A DNA stretch of 6,987 nucleotides, taken from positions 77,500-84,486 of the forward strand of contig DAFS01000033.1 in NCBI GenBank assembly GCA_002495525.1. Direction: 5' to 3'. The translations under genes were made by a program, and so were the position numbers. The stretch comes from Euryarchaeota archaeon UBA89. Lineage in GTDB: Archaea; Thermoplasmatota; Poseidoniia; Poseidoniales; Thalassarchaeaceae. Below are positions 6,559 through 6,987 of the stretch, piece by piece. The first letter of the stretch is position 1. Each line of letters begins with the position of its first letter. The notes under the pieces were generated by a model. The model worked only from the letters and a program-made list of their open reading frames with translations. It did no database searches and was not told the DNA's origin.

Positions 6559-6987
6559 TTAGAAAAAATCAATACCTGTGCCATGGCTAAATTGTTCCAT
6601 TTTCCATTCACCGACTTCATACTCTAATTCTATCTTAGAATTATCTTTATTATTCTTAGTATATTCTAAATCAATATCTATAGTATAATTTTCCCAAACA
6701 GATGGGCCTATGACAATTAATTCTAAACTATCTCCAGAAACTGAACTATGAGCTGGAAGAGATGACTTGTTGAAAGAAGTTCTATCAATCTCTATATTAT
6801 CTGAATCAAGGAATCGAATTACTAAAGTTAATTCTGATATCGACCTACTCCCATCATTATCTATCTCTGTTAGAATGACGTGACCCGCACTACTCTGGAT
6901 GTAAACCACATCAACTGTAACTTTGTCGTAAGGAACTATCCATGTCACGGCAACAATTGTTGAAGCGATAATCATCAAAGCAACTAT
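6559..6987 (-). CDS. N-terminally anchored exported beta-domain protein, 5' end outside window
   Basis: The frame is open to the right edge. An in-frame TTG (6978) and ATG (6975) occur, but the hydrophobic stretch continues upstream of both (IVALMIIASTIVAVTWIV), so the true start probably lies outside the window and the visible part is about 142 residues. After the membrane segment comes a beta-strand-rich domain: a strand ending in ILTEIDNDG, then SELTLVIRFLDSDN, then SSLPAHSSVSGDSLELIV. This order of N-x-G turn, D-rich hairpin and proline/serine turn resembles FxLYD-like or other Ig-like accessory domains found on exported prokaryotic proteins; the match is by eye only. Two N-x-S/T sequons (NKS, NYT) are present and could be glycosylated in an archaeon. 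There are no cysteines and no catalytic motif. It is followed after 35 bp by the two-helix protein gene. Confidence 0.78.
   Translation of the reverse strand: MVALMIIASTIVAVTWIVPYDKVTVDVVYIQSSAGHVILTEIDNDGSRSISELTLVIRFLDSDNIEIDRTSFNKSSLPAHSSVSGDSLELIVIGPSVWENYTIDIDLEYTKNNKDNSKIELEYEVGEWKMEQFSHGTGIDFF

Noticed and set aside
1..6987. Search for CRISPR arrays, tRNA, rRNA, insertion sequences and attachment sites
   Set aside because: No regularly spaced repeats, no tRNA-like cloverleaf, no transposase motifs and no terminal inverted repeats were seen.

Overview
The window is AT-rich and compactly coded, and every supportable gene lies on the minus strand. The likely source is a planktonic marine euryarchaeon of the Marine Group II/III type (Candidatus Poseidoniales or a relative). 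This is an inference from very large secreted proteins built of tandem beta-sandwich repeats, a cytoplasmic RING/PHD-like zinc finger on a membrane protein, TATA-like boxes, weak or absent Shine-Dalgarno sites and oligo-T tracts after genes. No rRNA, tRNA or other taxonomic marker is present to prove it.

Layout in transcription order, right to left: (1) 6987-6559, the 3' part of a gene for a small N-terminally anchored exported beta-domain protein, cut by the right edge. (2) 6523-6320, a 67-residue two-helix membrane protein, 35 bp downstream of it and followed at once by T-tracts. (3) 6319-6002, a 318-bp stretch with no obvious gene. It does hold a plausible overlooked small ORF (6292-6122: a CxxC motif, then one transmembrane helix), several TATA-like boxes, an inverted repeat and a T-rich tract. 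(4) 6001-1502, a 1,499-residue S8 (subtilisin) protease. It has a signal peptide, a long propeptide, a KP-43-like catalytic domain and beta-barrel, a CARDB domain, about five more beta-sandwich modules, a transmembrane helix and a cytoplasmic eight-ligand zinc finger. (5) 1436-1, the 5' part (478 residues) of a secreted protein of at least four beta-sandwich modules, running off the left edge.

The two large proteins are adjacent, co-oriented and 65 bp apart. Both go to the cell surface and use the same general type of CARDB/NEW3-like repeat. The simplest reading is a surface protein-degradation or adhesion locus: an anchored protease that is activated by propeptide removal, plus a neighbouring stalk or binding protein. 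The most unusual element is the protease's cytoplasmic C-terminus, a RING/PHD-like binuclear zinc-finger signature joined through a single transmembrane helix to an extracellular subtilase. What that finger binds cannot be told from the sequence.
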